A stretch of DNA of 35,184 nucleotides from Chlorobaculum sp. (GCA_013334655.1 JAAXXD010000018.1:1-35184), one strand, 5' to 3'; counted from the stretch's first letter, positions 20,432-30,691 are shown. Notes: generated by a model from the letters alone, not told the origin. Numbers and translations: made by a program.

Positions 20432-20734
20432 ATGATAGCGAATCTGCTGGCGACTTTCGGAGGTTTCCTGCTGGGCCTCCTCTTTTTCGGCGGACTCTGG
20501 CTGACGGTGCAGAAAGGCCTCGCGTCGCCGCGCCCGGCGCTCCTCTTCCTCGCCAGCTCGCTCCTGCGCACGGCCATCGTGATTGGCGGATTCCTCTTCA
20601 TCGCCGCCGGAAACCCGGAGCGATTGCTCTTCGCAGTTGGCGGATTCGTGGCTGCCAAAGCGCTGAGCGTGCTGATTGGACGCCGGGGCGACGCAGCGGA
20701 CAATCGCGGCAAGGAGGAGAAACCATGCACCTGA
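20432..20734 (+). CDS. atpR: N-ATPase subunit AtpR
   Basis: Three hydrophobic segments, conserved operon position between atpQ and atpB; GGLWLTVQKGL...LLFLASSLLRTAIVIGGFLF. Confidence 0.85.
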   Translation: MIANLLATFGGFLLGLLFFGGLWLTVQKGLASPRPALLFLASSLLRTAIVIGGFLFIAAGNPERLLFAVGGFVAAKALSVLIGRRGDAADNRGKEEKPCT

Positions 20735-21390
20735 GCAGCGACCAGGTCATTTTCTGGCAGTCGGGATTTCTGAAGCTGAACCTGACCATCGTCACCACCT
20801 GGGCATTGATGCTGCTGCTCGCAGGCGGTTCGGCGCTCATCACGCGGCGACTCTCGACGGATGTGCGCATCTCGCGCTGGCAGAGCGTGCTTGAAATCAT
20901 CGTCACGATGGCCCGCCAGCAGATCGGCGAGGTCGGGCTGGAAAAGCCCGAAAAGTATCTCCCCTACATCGCCACGCTCTTCCTCTTCATCGCCACGGCC
21001 AACCTCTGCACGGTCATTCCCGGCTACGAGCCGCCGACCGGCTCGCTCTCCACCACGGCGGCGCTCGCGCTCTCGGTCTTCATCGCCGTGCCGCTCTTCG
21101 GCATCGCGGAGAGCGGCCTCTTGGGGTACCTGAAAACCTACGCCGAACCGACGCCCATCATGCTCCCCTTCAACATCGTCAGCGAATTGACCCGCACGCT
21201 GGCGCTCGCCGTGCGTCTGTTCGGCAACATGATGAGCGGCGACATGATTCTCGTCATTCTCATCACGATTTCGCCGCTTGTCTTCCCGGTGCTCATGAAC
21301 ATTCTCGGACTGTTGACCGGCATGGTGCAGGCCTACATTTTCAGCATCCTCGCCACGGTCTATATCGCCGCCGCAACCAGAACCCGTTAA
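20725..21390 (+). CDS. atpB: N-ATPase Fo subunit a
   Basis: Subunit a signature ELTRTLALAVRLFGNMMSGDMI with the essential Arg; overlaps atpR. Confidence 0.94.
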   Translation: MHLSSDQVIFWQSGFLKLNLTIVTTWALMLLLAGGSALITRRLSTDVRISRWQSVLEIIVTMARQQIGEVGLEKPEKYLPYIATLFLFIATANLCTVIPGYEPPTGSLSTTAALALSVFIAVPLFGIAESGLLGYLKTYAEPTPIMLPFNIVSELTRTLALAVRLFGNMMSGDMILVILITISPLVFPVLMNILGLLTGMVQAYIFSILATVYIAAATRTR

Positions 21391-21421
21391 AAATCAACCA
21401 GTTAACCAACACAAAACCATC

Positions 21422-21703
21422 ATGGACACGCTTGCTATCATCGCGATTGTCTCCATCGTCACCGCCGGACTGACGATCAGCATCGGCGCCATCGGCCCGG
21501 CTCTCGGCGAAGGACGGGCCGTTTCGTCAGCCCTCGCTTCGCTCGCCCAGCAGCCCGACGCCGCCTCCGCCATCACGCGCACGCTCTTCGTCGGGCTGGC
21601 CATGATCGAGTCGATTGCGATCTATTGCTTTGTCATCTCGATCATCCTCGTCTTCGCCAACCCGTTCTGGAATTACGCCATCACGCAGGCCGGAGGACAC
21701 TGA
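21422..21703 (+). CDS. atpE: N-ATPase Fo subunit c
   Basis: Hairpin proteolipid: GAIGPALGEGRAVSSALASLAQQPDAA...LFVGLAMIESIAIYCFVISIILVFANPF. Confidence 0.94.
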   Translation: MDTLAIIAIVSIVTAGLTISIGAIGPALGEGRAVSSALASLAQQPDAASAITRTLFVGLAMIESIAIYCFVISIILVFANPFWNYAITQAGGH

Positions 21704-21705
21704 GA

Positions 21706-22488
21706 ATGCTGATCGACTGGTTCACCGTGGCTGCCCAGCTCGTCAATTTTCTCATCCTGCTCTGGCTGCTGAAGCGCTTCCTCTACCAGCCGGTGATCGG
21801 GGCGCTCGACAAGCGGGAAAAGAAGATCGCCGACGAGCTGAAACATGCCGCGGACGTCGAGCGAGAGGCCGCGCGGGAGAACGCGGAGTGGCAGCAGAAG
21901 AACGACGAATTCGAACAACAGCGCCAGCTCATGCTGAAGCAGGCGACGGACGAGGCCGCGACCCGGCGTAACGCGCTGCTCGACGAGGCGCGGGAGGAGT
22001 CCGACGCTCTGCGTTCCAGGCTGCTCGAAACCCTGAAGCGCGAGCAGGAGGAGCGGCGGGAGGAGAGCGAGCGGCGTATCAGCGACGAAATATTTGCGCT
22101 TGCCGGAAAACTGCTGACGGAGCTGGCCGACGAGTCGCTCGAATCGCGTATCATCGACAAGTTCTGCCGCAAGCTCGAAACGAGCGGCGACATGATTGCC
22201 GGACGATTCGGCGACAAGAACGGAACGCCGAAGCAAGCGGTCGTGCGCACCGCCTTCCCGCTCGATCAGGCTCAGCGAGGAAAGCTGAGCGATACGATCA
22301 CGGCGCTGCTCGGCTCCGAGGCTCCCCTGTCATTTGAACTGTCGGACAAAGCCGGTTGCGGCATCGAGTTTTGCGTGAATGGCTTGTGCGTTTCGTGGCA
22401 TTTCGAGGCGGCGCTCGACGCACTGAAGCAGGCCGCCGAAGCGCACCGTGTTGGTGCGGTGGAGGGAGATTCGGCGAATGCAGAATAG
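21706..22488 (+). CDS. atpF: N-ATPase Fo subunit b with delta-like C-terminal extension
   Basis: N-terminal TM plus long charged coiled coil, then a delta-like C-terminus ([25 protein letters not shown]...). Start at MLIDWF (21706), just after the atpE stop. Confidence 0.9.
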   Translation: MLIDWFTVAAQLVNFLILLWLLKRFLYQPVIGALDKREKKIADELKHAADVEREAARENAEWQQKNDEFEQQRQLMLKQATDEAATRRNALLDEAREESDALRSRLLETLKREQEERREESERRISDEIFALAGKLLTELADESLESRIIDKFCRKLETSGDMIAGRFGDKNGTPKQAVVRTAFPLDQAQRGKLSDTITALLGSEAPLSFELSDKAGCGIEFCVNGLCVSWHFEAALDALKQAAEAHRVGAVEGDSANAE

Positions 22489-24007
22489 GAGCGCATATCC
22501 GCTGGACAAGGCACTCGAAAACCTTCGTCAGTCGCGGGAAGGTTGGTCAGCAAACCTCTCTCTCGTCGAGGAGGGCGTCGTCACGACCGTGCTGAACGGC
22601 ATCGCCAAAATCGACGGACTGCCGGGCGTTAGCTGCGAGGAGCTGGTGCAGTTCCGCGACGACCTTTTTGGCATCGCCTTCAACATCGATCCCGGCGAGG
22701 TGGGCATCGTGCTGCTCGGCGATTACTCCCGGCTCAGAACCGGTGAGCGGGCAAGTCGCACGGGGCGCGTTACGGACGTGCCGGTCGGCGACGCGCTCAT
22801 CGGGCGCGTGATCGATCCGCTCGGCCAGCCGCTCGACGAACTCGGCCCGGTCAAAGCCACCAAACGCTGGCCAATCGAGCGCCCCGCGCCGCCCATCATG
22901 GATCGTGCTCCGGTCACCGTGCCGCTGCAAACCGGCATCGAGGTGATCGACGCCATCGTGCCCGTCGGACGCGGCCAGCGCGAGTTGATCCTCGGCGACC
23001 GCCAGACTGGCAAGACCTCCGTGGCGCTTTCGGCCATGATCAACCAGCGCGGCAACGAGGTGCTCTGCATCTACTGCGCCATCGGCCAGAAAGCCGCGTC
23101 GGTCGCCAAAGCGGTCGCGGTCTTGCGCGAGCGTGGCGCAATGGAACACTCCATCGTGATGGTCACGGAGGGCAACGACCCGCCCGGCCTGCAATACATC
23201 GCCCCTTACGCCGCCACGACCATCGCGGAATACTTCATGCAGCAAGGCCGCGACGTGCTGATCGTCTACGACGATTTGACCAACCACGCCCGCGCCTACC
23301 GCGAACTGTCGCTCCTGCTCAAGCGCCCGCCCGGACGCGAAGCCTTCCCCGGCGACGTATTTTATATCCACTCGCGACTCCTGGAGCGGGCCACGCACCT
23401 GAGCCGCGAACTCGGCGGCGGCTCGCTGACCGCGCTGCCAATCATCGAAACCGAGGCGCAGAACATCGCGGCCTACATCCCGACCAACCTGATCTCCATC
23501 ACCGACGGCCAGCTCTATCTCTCGCCGACGCTCTTCGAACTCGGCACTCTGCCCGCCGTGGAGATCGGTAAATCGGTCTCGCGCGTCGGCGGCAAGGCGC
23601 AACTCGCCGCCTACCGCGCGGTTACCGGCAGCCTCAAGCTCGCCTACGCGCAGTTCGAGGAGCTGGAAAACTTCGCACGCTTCGGCACCCGGCTGGACGA
23701 CGCAAGCCGCAACATCATCGACCACGGCCAGCGAATCCGCGAATGCTTCAAGCAGGACGAGTTCGACGTACTTTCGCTGCCCGAACAGTTGCTCATCCTC
23801 CTCGCGCTGACCGAAGGGAGCTTCGAGCGGATCGGGCTGGACGGGATGCGCGAGGCGATGGCAGCGGTGCGCAAGTCCGCCGTGTCACTGCCGAAGGATC
23901 TGGTGGCGCGAATTCTCTCCGGCAAGGCGCTCGACGATGTCGACCGGCGCGTCATGCTTGAAACCGCGAAACGGGCGCTCGAACACTTGGGGAAAGCTCA
24001 TGAGTGA
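22478..24007 (+). CDS. atpA: N-type F1Fo-ATPase subunit alpha
   Basis: Walker [25 protein letters not shown] alpha signature; start MQNRSAYPL overlaps the atpF stop. Confidence 0.95.
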   Translation: MQNRSAYPLDKALENLRQSREGWSANLSLVEEGVVTTVLNGIAKIDGLPGVSCEELVQFRDDLFGIAFNIDPGEVGIVLLGDYSRLRTGERASRTGRVTDVPVGDALIGRVIDPLGQPLDELGPVKATKRWPIERPAPPIMDRAPVTVPLQTGIEVIDAIVPVGRGQRELILGDRQTGKTSVALSAMINQRGNEVLCIYCAIGQKAASVAKAVAVLRERGAMEHSIVMVTEGNDPPGLQYIAPYAATTIAEYFMQQGRDVLIVYDDLTNHARAYRELSLLLKRPPGREAFPGDVFYIHSRLLERATHLSRELGGGSLTALPIIETEAQNIAAYIPTNLISITDGQLYLSPTLFELGTLPAVEIGKSVSRVGGKAQLAAYRAVTGSLKLAYAQFEELENFARFGTRLDDASRNIIDHGQRIRECFKQDEFDVLSLPEQLLILLALTEGSFERIGLDGMREAMAAVRKSAVSLPKDLVARILSGKALDDVDRRVMLETAKRALEHLGKAHE

Positions 24008-24905
24008 ATCGATTGAACTCCTGCGCGGCAAGATCGCTCACGCGGGCACGCTCGGCTCGGTGGTCAGAACCATGAAAACGCTCGCCGCCGTCAACATCCG
24101 CCAATACGAAGAGGCTGTCCGGGCACTCGGAGACTATTACCACACCGTCGAACTCGGCCTTTTCGGCTGCCTGCATCTGACTGAAAATGGCCACTCGGCG
24201 TTCCGTCACGAGAAGCGCTCAGAGGCGCTGACCATCGCCATCGTGTTCGGCTCCGATCAGGGGCTGGTCGGCCAGTTCAACGACCTCATCGCCGAAACTT
24301 TCCAGCGCGAACACGTCACCATTCCAGGAGCAATTGCCGTAATTCCGGTTGGCGAGCGTGTGCAAAGCAGGCTCGAAGAAGGCGCCATTCGCGCCGAAAC
24401 GCTCTTTGCGCTGCCGAACTCGGTCAGCGCTATCACGCCGCTGGTCGGCGACCTGCTCAGCGAGGTGGAGCGTCTGCGCGAAAAAACGCCCTCGATCACG
24501 CTCCGCCTCTACCACAACAGCCCGGTCAGCGGCGAACAGTACCGACCGGTATCAAAGCAACTGCTGCCATTCGACCAAACATGGGCAACCGAAATTGCCA
24601 TACGCATCGGTAAATGGCCGACCCGCTCAAAACCTGAAATCCTCAACGGCGTAGAGAGCTTGCAGTGGGCGCTGATTCGGGAGTACCTCTTCGTCTCGCT
24701 CTACCGGGCCTGCGCCGAATCACTCGCCGCTGAAAACGCCAGTCGCCTCTCCGCCATGCAACGCGCCGAAAAAAACATCGACGACATGCTCGAAACGCTG
24801 ACACGCCTTTACAACGAACGCCGCCAGGCCGGAATCGATGAAGAGCTGTTCGACGTCGTCTCCGGCTTCCAGTCGCTCGGCGATAACAGCGATTTCAATT
24901 CATGA
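24000..24905 (+). CDS. atpG: N-type F1Fo-ATPase subunit gamma
   Basis: N-terminal helix [35 protein letters not shown] and C-terminal helix [45 protein letters not shown]. Confidence 0.92.
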   Translation: MSESIELLRGKIAHAGTLGSVVRTMKTLAAVNIRQYEEAVRALGDYYHTVELGLFGCLHLTENGHSAFRHEKRSEALTIAIVFGSDQGLVGQFNDLIAETFQREHVTIPGAIAVIPVGERVQSRLEEGAIRAETLFALPNSVSAITPLVGDLLSEVERLREKTPSITLRLYHNSPVSGEQYRPVSKQLLPFDQTWATEIAIRIGKWPTRSKPEILNGVESLQWALIREYLFVSLYRACAESLAAENASRLSAMQRAEKNIDDMLETLTRLYNERRQAGIDEELFDVVSGFQSLGDNSDFNS

Positions 24906-25059
24906 ACGGCTGACTCAAAGCGATGATTGCGACCATGTAGATATAGTGATAACAACTTTTTATGACGACATCTTGCAAAATAATTCAGTAAAAAAGCGCG
25001 ATGATGCCCAATGCAGCGTATAACAATGAAATTTTATTGCCTGATAAAAAATAGTATTC

Positions 25060-25095
25060 TCGGTTCTGATCCTGATAACCCAGGATCAGAACCGA
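25060..25095. terminator. Strong 15-bp perfect-stem hairpin between convergent genes
   Basis: TCGGTTCTGATCCTG-ataacc-CAGGATCAGAACCGA; lies between atpG (+) and the amidohydrolase gene (-). On the minus strand a T-run (ATTTTTT) follows shortly after the stem. Confidence 0.65.
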
Positions 25096-25114
25096 ATAAA
25101 ATGACAGCACGCCT

Positions 25115-26605
25115 CTACCCGAGAAACAAAAACCTCTCAGCGTTTTTATTGCACAGCATATCTTTTTCTTCAAGAGTAAGCGTATCAGTCTCGAAAAAGT
25201 AATTCAGATATGCGCTATAAGCGCTTATATCCTGAAGATTGATCATGAAATCGGTTCCAAAAATAATGCGTTCGACCAACCGCCTCCTGCTCGTTTTTTC
25301 AAAAGTATCCAAAAAAGCCTTTAAATCATGATAAGACTTCTTGTTAACTCCCTGATACGAAATATCGGTATAAAAATTTTCATATGTATAGTGACCGGTT
25401 TTAGGATCGATTTCAAGAATCATATCCGCGATTTTTCTGCGCCATCCTTCACTTTCAACACCACCAAAATGCGCAAGATTGAGTCTGAGATTTCTGTATT
25501 CCTTCAACACGGATTCCCATTTAAAAGGACTGGAAAATTCTTTATAGCTTTTATCCACGAGAAAACCTCCTGGACTGCAATGCGCAGTTATCGGGATATT
25601 GTTATCCACACAATACTTGTACATGTGTCGTACTTTATCTTTCTCCTTGCTATTTTCTGGCCAAGGGTCGAAACCAAGTGGAGGGTAGACCTTTATGCCC
25701 AAAAAACAATGCGAACCTATCGATTCGATATTGCCATTGAAATCCTTCCACTTTATCTGTATAGCATCGATGTTTTTGCGCCGTTGTTGATGAGTTAAAT
25801 CATTTCCAAATTCTTCAAAATTATCCTTCAAAACATCCTCTAATTTCATTGAAGCACCACTGTTATCGCCATGCGCCCTCATTGTATAATTTTTCGTATT
25901 GATTCCCATAAACGGAATGATCTGAAAAAGCGGTTCAGGATGCCCTTTAACATAATCATTCCTGTGACGATAATAATCCCGTATTCCGATAAATAAATCT
26001 TCAACCTGAGCAACGATAGGCTTCCATCTCACTTTGTAGGTCAGATTCGTTTTACCTGAATCTTTCAACCCGAAATCCATGATGAGCGGGGTCAACACAA
26101 TTTTCTCGTACTCTTTCTTTTCACCATTGCCTGAAATCACAAGAGAACTGTTCAATGGTAAATTATTTCTCAAATCCTCTTCCATCTGGATAAGACAATC
26201 TCCAATATCTGTCTCCATGATAGCCAGCAAATTCATCACATTGCCAAGTTTTTCCTTAGCCTTATCCAATACACTCGACTGTATCTGAGAAAGCGTTTTC
26301 TCTCTTTTTTCCGTATTGCCAAATTTAATATAAAGCATCACGAATGAACCCAATAAAAGAGCTGAGATAAAATAGAGCGCCAACTTGATAACCTTAATCT
26401 GATCAGTCAGCAAAAGCATTATAACGACAGCCGGAATGACAAACAGAAACACCACAAGAGCCATCTTGAAAGTCTTGGCATATTTCAACAATAGCGGCTT
26501 TATTTTAGGCTTCACATTATCATTATAAATCCTCTTGATAATGGCCGTAAGATTTGGATGGCTCAAATTCATCATGTGGCAATGTGAATCATAAAAATAT
26601 CGCAT
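25115..26605 (-). CDS. Amidohydrolase-family (TIM-barrel metal-dependent hydrolase) protein with an inserted membrane segment
   Basis: YDSHCHMM (HxH) at the N-terminus, PITAHCSPGGF, LNLAHFGGVESEGW, IIFGTDFMIN; hydrophobic hairpin MALVVFLFVIPAVVIMLLL...LALYFISALLLGSFVMLYI. Start at MRYFYD preceded by AAAGGAGG. Confidence 0.8.
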   Translation of the reverse strand: MRYFYDSHCHMMNLSHPNLTAIIKRIYNDNVKPKIKPLLLKYAKTFKMALVVFLFVIPAVVIMLLLTDQIKVIKLALYFISALLLGSFVMLYIKFGNTEKREKTLSQIQSSVLDKAKEKLGNVMNLLAIMETDIGDCLIQMEEDLRNNLPLNSSLVISGNGEKKEYEKIVLTPLIMDFGLKDSGKTNLTYKVRWKPIVAQVEDLFIGIRDYYRHRNDYVKGHPEPLFQIIPFMGINTKNYTMRAHGDNSGASMKLEDVLKDNFEEFGNDLTHQQRRKNIDAIQIKWKDFNGNIESIGSHCFLGIKVYPPLGFDPWPENSKEKDKVRHMYKYCVDNNIPITAHCSPGGFLVDKSYKEFSSPFKWESVLKEYRNLRLNLAHFGGVESEGWRRKIADMILEIDPKTGHYTYENFYTDISYQGVNKKSYHDLKAFLDTFEKTSRRRLVERIIFGTDFMINLQDISAYSAYLNYFFETDTLTLEEKDMLCNKNAERFLFLG

Positions 26606-26716
26606 ACTGACCTCCTTTCTCGAAGATTTGTTTTTGAGATGCATTTAATTCACAAGCAAAAACATGGCCACTCGGTTTCAGATTGACGAACATCCCTGAA
26701 CTCCCTTTAAGATAGT

Positions 26717-27916
26717 TCAAAAAAACGGAACAATCAGTTTAAGCAGCTCGATTTTTCTACGGTTATGAGCGATAACATCGGCCAGCAGATCGGCCCGTGC
26801 TTGCTTTCTGGCTGTATGCCGCATGAGTGATTCGAGAATAGCCGCATTGTTCATCAGGGTCTGAAGAGCATACCCGACGGTGAAATCGTGAAACCGGAAC
26901 GCTTTTCGCCAGAGCTTTTCGTACAAGGCCGTTGCCGCAGTTGCATCATCTGCATCGAGCGCCTGCTCTGCGGCCTCGGCGGCAAGTTGTCCGCTTTTCA
27001 AGGCATAGTAGATGCCTTCACCAGTCAGCGGATCGACAAAACTTCCGGCATCTCCGGCAAGCAACACGTTTCCGCGGCCTCGCTTTCCCGGAAAGGAACC
27101 CATCGGAAGCGGCCACGCCCTGAGCGTGCCCGGCTCCATTCCCGCATTTTTCAGCCTCCCGGATGCCATCGCGCTTTCGGTGACAAACCGCTCGAACAAA
27201 CGCTTGAGTCCCCGTTGATCTGTAAAGCGGGTAAAAACGCCAACCCCGATATTGGCTCGTTGCCTGCCTGCCGGAAATACCCAGCCATACCCCGGCAGCA
27301 TCGATTTTTCGTAATGCAGCTCGATTGAGTCGGTAAGCCCCTCGACCTGCGAAAAATAGGCGCGAATGGCAAAACCCGTATGGTTTTTCTTGTTGTTGTT
27401 CAGTTTCAGCCGTTTGGCTATCGGCGAATAGAATCCATCGGCGGCAATGACAACGCGCCCGGCGAACTCACCTTTGGTGCTGATGAGGCCGCTCGCCCGA
27501 TTGCCGTGTATGAGAATATCGTTGACGGCAGTATTTTCAAGAAGGGTAATTGACGGATGCTCTTTGACCGCAGCCATGATGCAATCATCGAGGATTTTTC
27601 TCGGAATGACATAAGCCTCGCCCGAAGAACATCCGGCTTGCGAAATATTGCCGTGCACAATGCCACCAGACGGAGAAAAGAGGGTAACACCTTGAAAAAA
27701 CGTCAGTTGCCCCACTCTTTGACGGACAATTTCGAGAACGCCCATCTCTTGCAGCAAAGAGGAGGCCACCGAGGTGATGCCATCTCCGCAAACCTTCTCT
27801 CGCGGAAAGCGCTCCTTTTCGAGCAGCAAGACCTTGCACCCTTTCCGAGCAAGAAACAGCGCCGCCGAACACCCCGCCGGGCCAGCCCCCGAAATCACCG
27901 CGTCATATGAGGCCAT
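26717..27916 (-). CDS. Geranylgeranyl reductase family FAD-dependent oxidoreductase
   Basis: ISGAGPAGCSAALFLARKGCKVLLLEKERFPREKVCGDGI; VLLAGDAGSFVDPLTGEGIYYALKSG. Start at MASYDAV. Confidence 0.88.
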   Translation of the reverse strand: MASYDAVISGAGPAGCSAALFLARKGCKVLLLEKERFPREKVCGDGITSVASSLLQEMGVLEIVRQRVGQLTFFQGVTLFSPSGGIVHGNISQAGCSSGEAYVIPRKILDDCIMAAVKEHPSITLLENTAVNDILIHGNRASGLISTKGEFAGRVVIAADGFYSPIAKRLKLNNNKKNHTGFAIRAYFSQVEGLTDSIELHYEKSMLPGYGWVFPAGRQRANIGVGVFTRFTDQRGLKRLFERFVTESAMASGRLKNAGMEPGTLRAWPLPMGSFPGKRGRGNVLLAGDAGSFVDPLTGEGIYYALKSGQLAAEAAEQALDADDATAATALYEKLWRKAFRFHDFTVGYALQTLMNNAAILESLMRHTARKQARADLLADVIAHNRRKIELLKLIVPFF

Positions 27917-28137
27917 ACCAATGATTGTGGATGTTGAACGTTCGGGTTGAAGTAACCTGCATTGCTTCAGCAACTTACAGAACGCTCACTGATTTTCCGC
28001 CATCAAGATGCTCATCCTGCCTTAAGCAAAAGCCAAAGTCTCCGGCTTTTATCCAAACCGCTGGATAGAGATTTGGTGACGTCCTTCCCCACTCTGGCAC
28101 TCCCCCCAGCCGCTGAACAGCATCCCGGCGGTGATGT

Positions 28138-28491
28138 TCAGGCTTGCATTGCTTGCCTGAGTGCAGTAGCATCGAAGACCAGCCTGATCGCAGAAATCCG
28201 GTTGCCCGTAACGGTAAAGAATTCAGCGGTGCGAATCACCCCTGCGGGAGAGGCGGTATCGCAATCATACAGCAACGCCGCCCCGGTTTCATCATACAAT
28301 TGCTGCAACAATGTGACCTCCTTCACCATCTGACGGAATTGGGTCAATGCCGCGATGAAATCATCGGCTTTCGTAAACGTGTCCATGCTTCCTCTGAAAT
28401 CGAGGTCGTCAGCCAGACAGTTGCGAGCCGAGACAAAATCCCCGCTTGTCCATGCGAGATGATAGGTTTCGATCAGCTTTCGGGTATCCAT
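28138..28491 (-). CDS. NTF2-like / SnoaL-like domain protein
   Basis: MDTRKLIETYHLAWTSGDFVSARNCLADDLDFRGSMDTFTKADDFIAAL ... is typical of small NTF2-like fold proteins. Confidence 0.7.
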   Translation of the reverse strand: MDTRKLIETYHLAWTSGDFVSARNCLADDLDFRGSMDTFTKADDFIAALTQFRQMVKEVTLLQQLYDETGAALLYDCDTASPAGVIRTAEFFTVTGNRISAIRLVFDATALRQAMQA

Positions 28492-28897
28492 GGTGAGAAG
28501 CTCCTGTTTTGTTCCTGAAACTTTCCGGCAACGCTATAAATAATATACAATTGCGGCTATTGAACAACCTCCCTGCCCTTTCCTGCAATCCTGCCATCGA
28601 TACATCTTTTGAAGACAATCTCCTGGCAAGCAGTTTCTTGTGGCTGCGACAGGAGATTTTTAAGAATAGTAGACGGCATTGGATTGATAATCAATGCCAA
28701 AACGCGACTTTACAGGATGGTACACAAACCTTAGAACCTTTCCGTTACCCGAATAGTGCCTCCATTTGCTCCAGTTACTCACGTCCCGCAGAATATTCCT
28801 CCTCAAAGCCACGATCCGTAGAACAAACCTTTTTCAGCCTTCCATTGTTGATGAGAGCGTACGATGACGCACCACACTGATAACGACGGAGGAGATC

Positions 28898-29539
28898 ATG
28901 AACACCGTAATACTGATGCTGACAAGCCTGCTCTTGGCGGGATGCTCCGTGCTGGGAAAGCGGGAGGCCGCGGAACCGCACTTCGAAGTGCTGAATCACG
29001 ATGGGCCGTTTGAGGTGCGTCGTTATGGCCCTATGGTGATTGCAGAAACCTTCCTTAACGAGGAGAGTTACAGCGCCGCAAGCGGCAAGGGCTTCAACCG
29101 GCTGGCCGGATATATTTTCGGCAAGAACCGGTCAAAAACGTCGATCAGCATGACAGCACCGGTTTTGCAGGAGCGCGGCAGCGAAAAGATATCAATGACG
29201 GCACCGGTCTTGCAGCAACCCGGCAAAGGCGGATGGAGTATGGCGTTCGTGCTTCCCGAAAGTTTTACTCTGGAGTCGGCCCCCGAACCGCTCGATCCCG
29301 AAGTGAAGCTCAGAGAGCTGCCACCCTCAACGATTGCCGTGGTCACCTTCTCGGGCCTGCACTCCGCCGCAAATCTTGAAAAGTACGGCAGGCAACTTCA
29401 AGACTGGCTCAAAAAACAGGGCTATCGCGCGCTTTCGGAACCCAGGCTCGCCTCGTACGATCCGCCATGGACCCTTCCCTTCCTGCGGCGTAACGAGGTG
29501 CAGATAAAGATCGAGCCCGATCTCCCGGAAATCAAGTGA
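28898..29539 (+). CDS. SOUL heme-binding family lipoprotein
   Basis: Lipobox LLLAGCSVL; YGPMVIAETF..., duplicated SISMTAPVLQ motif, FVLPESFTLESAPEPLDPEVKLRELPPSTIAVVTFSG. Confidence 0.9.
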   Translation: MNTVILMLTSLLLAGCSVLGKREAAEPHFEVLNHDGPFEVRRYGPMVIAETFLNEESYSAASGKGFNRLAGYIFGKNRSKTSISMTAPVLQERGSEKISMTAPVLQQPGKGGWSMAFVLPESFTLESAPEPLDPEVKLRELPPSTIAVVTFSGLHSAANLEKYGRQLQDWLKKQGYRALSEPRLASYDPPWTLPFLRRNEVQIKIEPDLPEIK

Positions 29540-29605
29540 CGGATACCCGGCGGATGGGTATATTGAGACCGGAAAGCGCTCTTTAACCATCAAAACATCT
29601 CACGT

Positions 29606-29788
29606 ATGGCCATGACCGTTGAAATCAGGGACAACAAGCTCTGCATCGAAATCGACCTCGAAAAACCGACCCCGTCGTCATCCGGCAAAACCCTCGTTGT
29701 CGCCAGCACCCACGGCAACGCCGTCACCGACGTCATGATCGAAGGCAAACCCGTAACCATCGGCCTGAACGCCTACATCAAAAAGTGA
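29606..29788 (+). CDS. Small conserved hypothetical protein (60 aa)
   Basis: Short ORF with coding-like composition (MAMTVEIRDNKLCIEIDLEKPTPSSSGKTLVVASTHGNAVTDVMIEGKPVTIGLNAYIKK). Confidence 0.6.
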   Translation: MAMTVEIRDNKLCIEIDLEKPTPSSSGKTLVVASTHGNAVTDVMIEGKPVTIGLNAYIKK

Positions 29789-29810
29789 GACGAACCGGCA
29801 GAAGGTGGCT

Positions 29811-30017
29811 GTCTCAAAAGTGTTCATTCAGTAATTTATTTTCGATTTTGTCTGTCATTCTGAGTCCGACGCAGTCGGGCGAAGAATCCAGATTAATCTT
29901 GTAAAACATTACAGAATAGTCGATTATTGCGAATATCCGAAAACTGGATTCTTCACTGCGTTCAGAATGACAATCGAATAAAGACTTGACTGTTCGTGAT
30001 TGAATGACTTTTGAGAC
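29811..30017. repeat. MITE-like nested palindromic element
   Basis: Outer terminal inverted repeats GTCTCAAAAGT(gtt)CATTCA / TTGAATGACTTTTGAGAC. Inner inverted repeats TTCGATTTTGTCTGTCATTCTGAGTCCGACGCAGTCGGGCGAAGAATCCAG / CTGGATTCTTCACTGCGTTCAGAATGACAATCGAA. Confidence 0.75.
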
Positions 30018-30077
30018 TGCTTCTTCTGCTTGTCACTCAACCGTTCGCTGAGCCTGAGCGATTGCTTTTTTCAGGGT

Positions 30078-30326
30078 TTAATTTACCAAAAGGTAATCCT
30101 TTTCTTTTGTCACATCTTCAATGACCGTCAGCCCGCAAAAGACCTCTACATCGCCAAACTGTTTCGGCGATATCACCTTATCCTTGAAATTCTCCCTGAT
30201 TTTCACCATAAGTTCCGGATGAACGGTGACGGTTGACGGATTTTTGACGTTACGGAATCCAAACAACATAGCAGCCAATATTTTTTCACGAAAAAAATCA
30301 TCGCCTATCTCATACCTCTTTCCCAT
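30078..30326 (-). CDS. Small hypothetical protein (82 aa)
   Basis: ORF MGKRYEIGDDFFREKILAAMLFGFRNVKNPSTVTVHPELMVKIRENF...; just downstream of hicB on the same strand. Confidence 0.5.
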   Translation of the reverse strand: MGKRYEIGDDFFREKILAAMLFGFRNVKNPSTVTVHPELMVKIRENFKDKVISPKQFGDVEVFCGLTVIEDVTKEKDYLLVN

Positions 30327-30373
30327 GTCACTTCCTGTTTTCGTTCTACAAATATATATGATTCACGATTCAT

Positions 30374-30691
30374 TCATGCCGATTCAAGAGTATCTGAAAT
30401 CCATTTATTCACGCTTTTTCCGGCTTTTGATGCTTTGATGAAGACTTTGTGATGCAATTCGGGACTCATTCTCAGTACAAGCTTGCCTGAAAATGGTTTG
30501 TTTGGCTCTTCTCCCCGCTCCTTGCAAAAATCGAGATAATCATCGACCGATTCGCGGAATGCCTGTTCAATTTCATCGACATTCGTCCCTTGGAACGTTA
30601 CGACATCGCGCGTATTGAGCACCTCGCCATGAAAAAGCTTCGCCTCGTCATCGTACTCGACATGGCCACTGTATCCTTTGTATTTCAGCAT
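30374..30691 (-). CDS. hicB: HicB-family antitoxin
   Basis: YSGHVEYDDEAKLFHGEVLNTRDVVTFQGTNVDEIEQAFRESVDDYLDFCKERGEEPNKPFSGKLVLRMSPELHHKVFIKASKAGKSVNKWISDTL: HicB-fold N-terminus plus RHH-like C-terminus. Confidence 0.88.
   Translation of the reverse strand: MLKYKGYSGHVEYDDEAKLFHGEVLNTRDVVTFQGTNVDEIEQAFRESVDDYLDFCKERGEEPNKPFSGKLVLRMSPELHHKVFIKASKAGKSVNKWISDTLESA

Noticed and set aside
22547-23725. 392-aa minus-strand ORF opposite atpA
   Set aside because: Shadow ORF of a well-identified gene; His/Asp/Val/Arg-rich composition typical of antisense frames in GC-rich DNA.
27962-28333. Plus-strand ORF between the flavoprotein and NTF2-like genes
   Set aside because: Mostly antisense to the NTF2-like gene; no domain signal.
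29140-29215. Near-direct repeat inside the SOUL gene (SISMTAPVLQ / KISMTAPVLQ)
   Set aside because: This duplication is a normal feature of SOUL-family proteins, not a separate element.
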